Of a stretch of 64,000 nucleotides of DNA, positions 60,700-64,000 are shown piece by piece. Numbering within the stretch: the first letter of the stretch is position 1; the number at the start of each line of letters is the position of its first letter. The stretch is from Gonapodya sp. JEL0774 (taxonomy: Eukaryota > Monoblepharomycota > Monoblepharidomycetes > Monoblepharidales > Gonapodyaceae). The notes below the pieces were generated by a model. It was not told the origin of the DNA. It did no database searches and saw only the letters and a program-made list of their open reading frames with translations. The stretch is from assembly GCA_027604505.1 (NCBI GenBank), contig JADIIX010000082.1, forward strand, positions 35,161 through 99,160. The letters are read 5' to 3'. Position numbers and translations under genes: made by a program.

Positions 60700-61588
60700 A
60701 TAAATAGACGTTCACATTTTTTTGGACTCGAAATAGACCGCAAGAGACTCACCACTCATGAAGTGTTGAATCCGCCGCGGCACCGGCAATCGATCGCCGC
60801 CTCTTCTCTTCCCGACCGCTACCATCCGTTGCCCCCGGACATTCTTCCCCTTTCACCTTGTTTCGCCTGCGCGTGTGGAGCTCTTGCTCCCTTCTCCAGA
60901 GGTGAATAGGTCAGGATCGTGGAGCCAACACAATGCCACCGAGCTCTCTTTTGACGAAATATTCTCTTTGAATTCCACATGTACGGGTCTGCACTCTCAT
61001 TCGCAAGTGATCTTGCGTGGCTGCTGGCAGATCGTGTGGAAGTGGTACAAGTATGACGCACTTCCCTATGACGACATTGATGACATCACCACAAACGGCA
61101 ACTCGCGATTCACTCATAGCGGCAATTCTCACATCCGAAAACAGAACGATTGGCCGGTGCGTGAGGTAATCCCGTTCTACCTTCCTGTTTCTTCACTTTC
61201 CAACCTTGAGCGATCCCGATTTCCACTCCCAAGATCCCCAATCCACCGATGCCGATGCAGAAATTGGCTCCCCTATGCCCGCTTCGAGCCCTCACCCACT
61301 CTCCGGATCCTCCACTTAGGACCTCGATCGAGTCCGCATCATCTGCAAGAACGCACTGAAGCATTCCGATCTCTCATTAAAGAAGGATTCACAATCAAAG
61401 GGCGTGGAATTGTGGCTGGAGTCTGCCCAAGTGCGCGGGCGAGTTCAATCCCCCAATGATTGACACAGGGCGAGAGGACGAATATTCCTTCTGTGCGTGG
61501 AGGATCCTGATCCATATCAGACATTGAAGCCATTCCCACACAAGGGAACTGGGAAGGGTTAAATAGTCACGCAAGAATCCTTCTAAAA
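60700..61588. other. No supported gene
   Basis: A 195-codon plus frame (60875-61459) and several minus frames compete here. None shows a domain, signal peptide or splice-supported structure, so none is called. Confidence 0.4.
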
Positions 61589-62248
61589 ATGGTTACGAGT
61601 GCAGCCCGTGGCTGGAACTCCGTGCGGGAGAACCTCTGCGTCAAGCCTACCCTCCTGTATGTAAAGACTCCTGAAGTTTTCAGAGTGAATCCGCAACTAC
61701 CAGGCGATATCAGCCTTGACGATGGTGGGAAAGCGATCGAGTTGGAAAAGTGTGCGAAGAAACACATTGGTGACAACAGAAAAGACCTTGCAAAATTGAC
61801 AGATTGCCTATTCGCAAAACTCGTTTTTGTGGAATTGGATACCGATGGCAAATTCGAAAGCGGAGCAATGATCTTGAAGGGCAGAATCGTTTCGCGCACA
61901 CCACCTCCCCGAGATCTTTCCACGATCAGCCAAGGAACGTACAATGCATTACAGTTACCCACTGCATTTGTCTTTAGAGTCGGAGCAACAGAGCTACCAG
62001 TAACTTGGGATGATAACATCCCCAAAGCCCAAAAGTATACGAAGGTGGCGGATAATCGCTTGAAACTTGTGCGTACTTTTGCGGTGGAATTGGATCAAAT
62101 TGAAAACGGCTCGAAGATCGATGTTGTCTGCACGGTACCAGCAAAGCATGGAGAGTGGGAAGTTGTGTCGAGCGACGAGGCTGCGTCCGTTTCCGGGTGC
62201 CCTCTTGTTTGGGACGAGAAGAGGTGGAAGTCGGTGAGCAAACCTTGA
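61589..62248 (+). CDS. Hypothetical 219-aa single-exon protein
   Basis: ATG at 61589 opens an uninterrupted 219-codon frame with even, protein-like composition and no low complexity. It starts MVTSAARGWNSVRENLCVKP and contains strand-like alternating stretches (LFAKLVFVELDTDGKFESGA, FAVELDQIENGSKIDVVCTV). There is no signal peptide or transmembrane segment. I recognise no family. Being intronless in an intron-rich region may mean a young, transferred or retroposed gene. Confidence 0.6.
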   Translation: MVTSAARGWNSVRENLCVKPTLLYVKTPEVFRVNPQLPGDISLDDGGKAIELEKCAKKHIGDNRKDLAKLTDCLFAKLVFVELDTDGKFESGAMILKGRIVSRTPPPRDLSTISQGTYNALQLPTAFVFRVGATELPVTWDDNIPKAQKYTKVADNRLKLVRTFAVELDQIENGSKIDVVCTVPAKHGEWEVVSSDEAASVSGCPLVWDEKRWKSVSKP

Positions 62249-62888
62249 TCTGGTGGATTGCAAGCGTTTTTGTTTAGATGAAGTGTTACATGATGGTCTT
62301 CTTACATGGCTTGCTCAGTCGCTTAGAATATTATGGACTCTTAGTCTCATACATGCTTATGTGCTCCGTGTTACGGCTGGCCACACTGAATGTGAAGTTT
62401 CGTAGTGTTTCATCATCTGTCCGCCAGTCCATCAACTCTTACTTCCCCGCGTAAACGCTTCACGGAAGAGTGCAAGGTCCTCATTCAATTCACTGTAATT
62501 GACTGGACAGCGTCCTGCTGAACGTCACACCAACTCCACCTGTCGCCACCTCCAGTCATCGCCCTCTATGTTACACACACTATACACCATGACCGTATTG
62601 GTATGGGCTACAGATTAAATGCAATTCAATACACTACAAAGTATGTACAAAATTCGGCATGCAAATGGGACACGAGGAATCATAGCTCGTTACACCTGGA
62701 ACAAGTCAACTGAAAGAAAAAAAGGGGAACTCAAGGGAAAGAAAAGAAAGAAGGAAACAAGCATGCGGTAAAAAAACACAGGTGCGAAGAGAAAGAGCCG
62801 AAGCGAACGATGGGTGGTGGAAAACATGCTGGGGCGTGCGGTGCGGAGAGTGGAAGAAAGTGTAGAAGTAGGCGAATCTGGCCCCTGC
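62249..62888. other. Intergenic, no supported feature
   Basis: AT-rich, with purine-rich stretch 62708-62762; frames on the minus strand at 62690-63028 are shadows. Confidence 0.55.
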
Positions 62889-63050
62889 TTAATCCAGTGC
62901 AATGTAGTCCCGCTTCCCGAACAGAGTCGAATACACCACAAGATGTCCATGAATTGCCGGGTCTGTTCCAGTCCACTTGCCGTCCACAAGTTGCCCGCCG
63001 AGAGCGGACACTTCAGCCGATGGCGCACATTTTACTTCCAATAGAGTCCG
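62889..63050 (-). CDS. Orphan 3'-terminal exon
   Basis: A 53-residue frame ending at a stop (62889-62891) reads RTLLEVKCAPSAEVSALGGQ, LVDGKWTGTDPAIHGHLVVY and STLFGKRDYIALD. It follows a plausible acceptor (GTGAAG) at 63051. Residue make-up looks coding, but upstream exons could not be joined in phase. An ATG frame at about 63100-63230 (MSGKKEKGRKLENGPRVTSG...) is a possible 5' part. Family unknown. Confidence 0.35.
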   Translation of the reverse strand, partial: RTLLEVKCAPSAEVSALGGQLVDGKWTGTDPAIHGHLVVYSTLFGKRDYIALD

Positions 63051-63259
63051 CTTCACAGTCGCCGACCGGCAAAATCACTTGAGAGAGTCGATATGCCCCT
63101 GCAGTTGGCGGATCCCGCTTTCAAAATAGCAACCGGTTGTACACCAGGCCTCGGAGTCTAAGAGTCCTCACAGTGCCATGAAATCGTCCACTCGTCACTC
63201 GTGGCCCATTTTCCAGTTTCCGCCCTTTTTCCTTCTTTCCGCTCATCTCATACCCTTCG

Positions 63260-63728
63260 TCAGCCGGTCGCCCCATTACGGCTCTCACCCTTGTCTAACT
63301 TCCCGGTCCCCCTCCACACGACATACTGCACATAGGCCCTGGCCACCATCCCCACTCCTATCGCCACGCACCCGAGCGCGAACCACCTCATGGGCCAGTC
63401 CATATCCACTGAGATCGTGACCGAGGCGTTCTTCGATGCGTCTGCCATGGACTCGCGGATGGCGAGTGCGAGCCGGTCGGAGGCGGAGAGAACAGAGGTG
63501 GAGAGGAGGGTGGACGAGTCGCGGAGGGATTGGGAGAGTTCGCGAAGTTCCATGACCTGGATGGGACAGGTCGGTGGATTGGTGGATAGGTGGAGGGGCG
63601 GGTGATGGGCATGAGCAGGAGTCAAAGATGATGTCAGGATGGTACAAGAGGAGTTGTCAGGAGCGTCTCACGTGGAAAACATCTTCTGGGACCATTTTCG
63701 CCAGAACCGAGTTCTTGTCGACGGGCAT
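63260..63728 (-). CDS. Small single-pass membrane protein
   Basis: Two phase-0 exons, complement(63260..63556, 63672..63728), give 117 aa starting MPVDKNSVLAKMVPEDVFH. A helical stretch (VMELRELSQSLRDSSTLLST, ASDRLALAIRESMADASKNA) is followed by one transmembrane segment near residues 78-100 (WPMRWFALGCVAIGVGMVAR, AYVQYVV) and a short Lys/Arg/Asn-rich tail. This resembles a tail-anchored or organelle small protein, but I cannot name the family. The upstream in-frame TTG used by longer readings is rejected. Confidence 0.6.
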
Positions 63729-64000
63729 CGCGGGAGACAGCGGGAGACAGCGGCTGAGAACGAGGACAGAGGAATGACGTCAGAGGCGGTGGCGGGGAGG
63801 GACAGTGGGAGACAGCAGAGCGGGAACGTGAATGGGAATGAATTCGCTGTGAATGGGCCATCCTTGGAGAATCGGGATCGGCACCAACGTCGGGTGACCG
63901 CAGCAATTATCCGTTGAATCTCGTATTAGGGGATGTGCGCTACACGTTAATTACGAGTAGAAAACAACGAGTTGCACAAAACACAAAACCACCAGTAGAG

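Noticed and set aside
60875-61459. 195-codon plus-strand ORF
   Set aside because: Ser/Arg/Pro/His-biased composition, competing minus frames of similar quality and no motif.
1-64000. CRISPR array, tRNA, rRNA, integrase or prophage signals
   Set aside because: None seen on either strand; the dense spliceosomal introns show eukaryotic nuclear DNA.

Overview
The window is nuclear DNA of a fungus. Genes are broken by many short introns, mostly 55-170 nt, with GTGAGT/GTAAGT-type donors. Almost every conserved protein becomes readable only after splicing. All exon joins below were done by eye and checked for phase; none comes from a database or RNA. QPCT, ABCD4, AIFM2/FSP1 and FBXO31 relatives sit beside fungal-style BTB and Lds1/Rrt8 genes. 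This mix suggests an early-diverging lineage such as a chytrid, which is an inference. There is no sign of prokaryotic operons, CRISPR, rRNA or tRNA genes.

Layout, left to right. 1-358(-): 5' part of an ankyrin gene. 1.65-1.86 kb: frameshifted ubiquitin-like remnant. 2.2-3.6(-): glutaminyl-peptide cyclotransferase. 3.9-6.0(-): SCPx-type peroxisomal thiolase. 6.5-8.1(+): F-box protein. 8.6-12.4(-): ABCD4-like ABC transporter. 13.0-14.6(-): Ser/Pro-rich protein with a CxxC motif. 15.1-17.2(-): Lds1/Rrt8-like membrane protein. 18.0-23.2(+): giant FBXO31-type F-box protein. 23.7-26.0(+): secreted-Cys-rich/TM/SH3 protein. 26.7-28.6(-): BTB protein. 29.5-30.4(+): mitochondrial-looking Ohr peroxidase. 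30.8-33.1(-): LRR protein. 33.3-37.5(-): CLC chloride/proton exchanger.

37.9-48.4(+): tandem array of four related MFS transporters (483, 492, 486 and 464 aa) with one unrelated hypothetical gene inside it. 48.6-50.6(-): AIFM2/FSP1-like oxidoreductase. 51.5-54.4(-): PARN-type deadenylase. 55.2-55.6(+): small membrane protein. 56.7-58.8(+): strongly diverged Hsp70-like protein with a signal peptide. 59.09-59.22: cluster of alternating inverted repeats. 59.6-60.4(-): unrecognised, perhaps broken gene. 61.6-62.2(+): single-exon orphan. 62.9-63.1(-): orphan terminal exon. 63.3-63.7(-): 117-aa single-pass membrane protein.

The genes do not form one pathway, but themes recur. Organelle membrane transport: ABCD4, CLC, MFS array. 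Lipid and peroxide protection: SCPx thiolase, Ohr, FSP1-like. Protein turnover adaptors: two F-box, one BTB, a ubiquitin-like remnant. The strongest candidates for something new are the SH3 receptor-like protein, the Hsp70-derived likely pseudo-chaperone and the transporter array.
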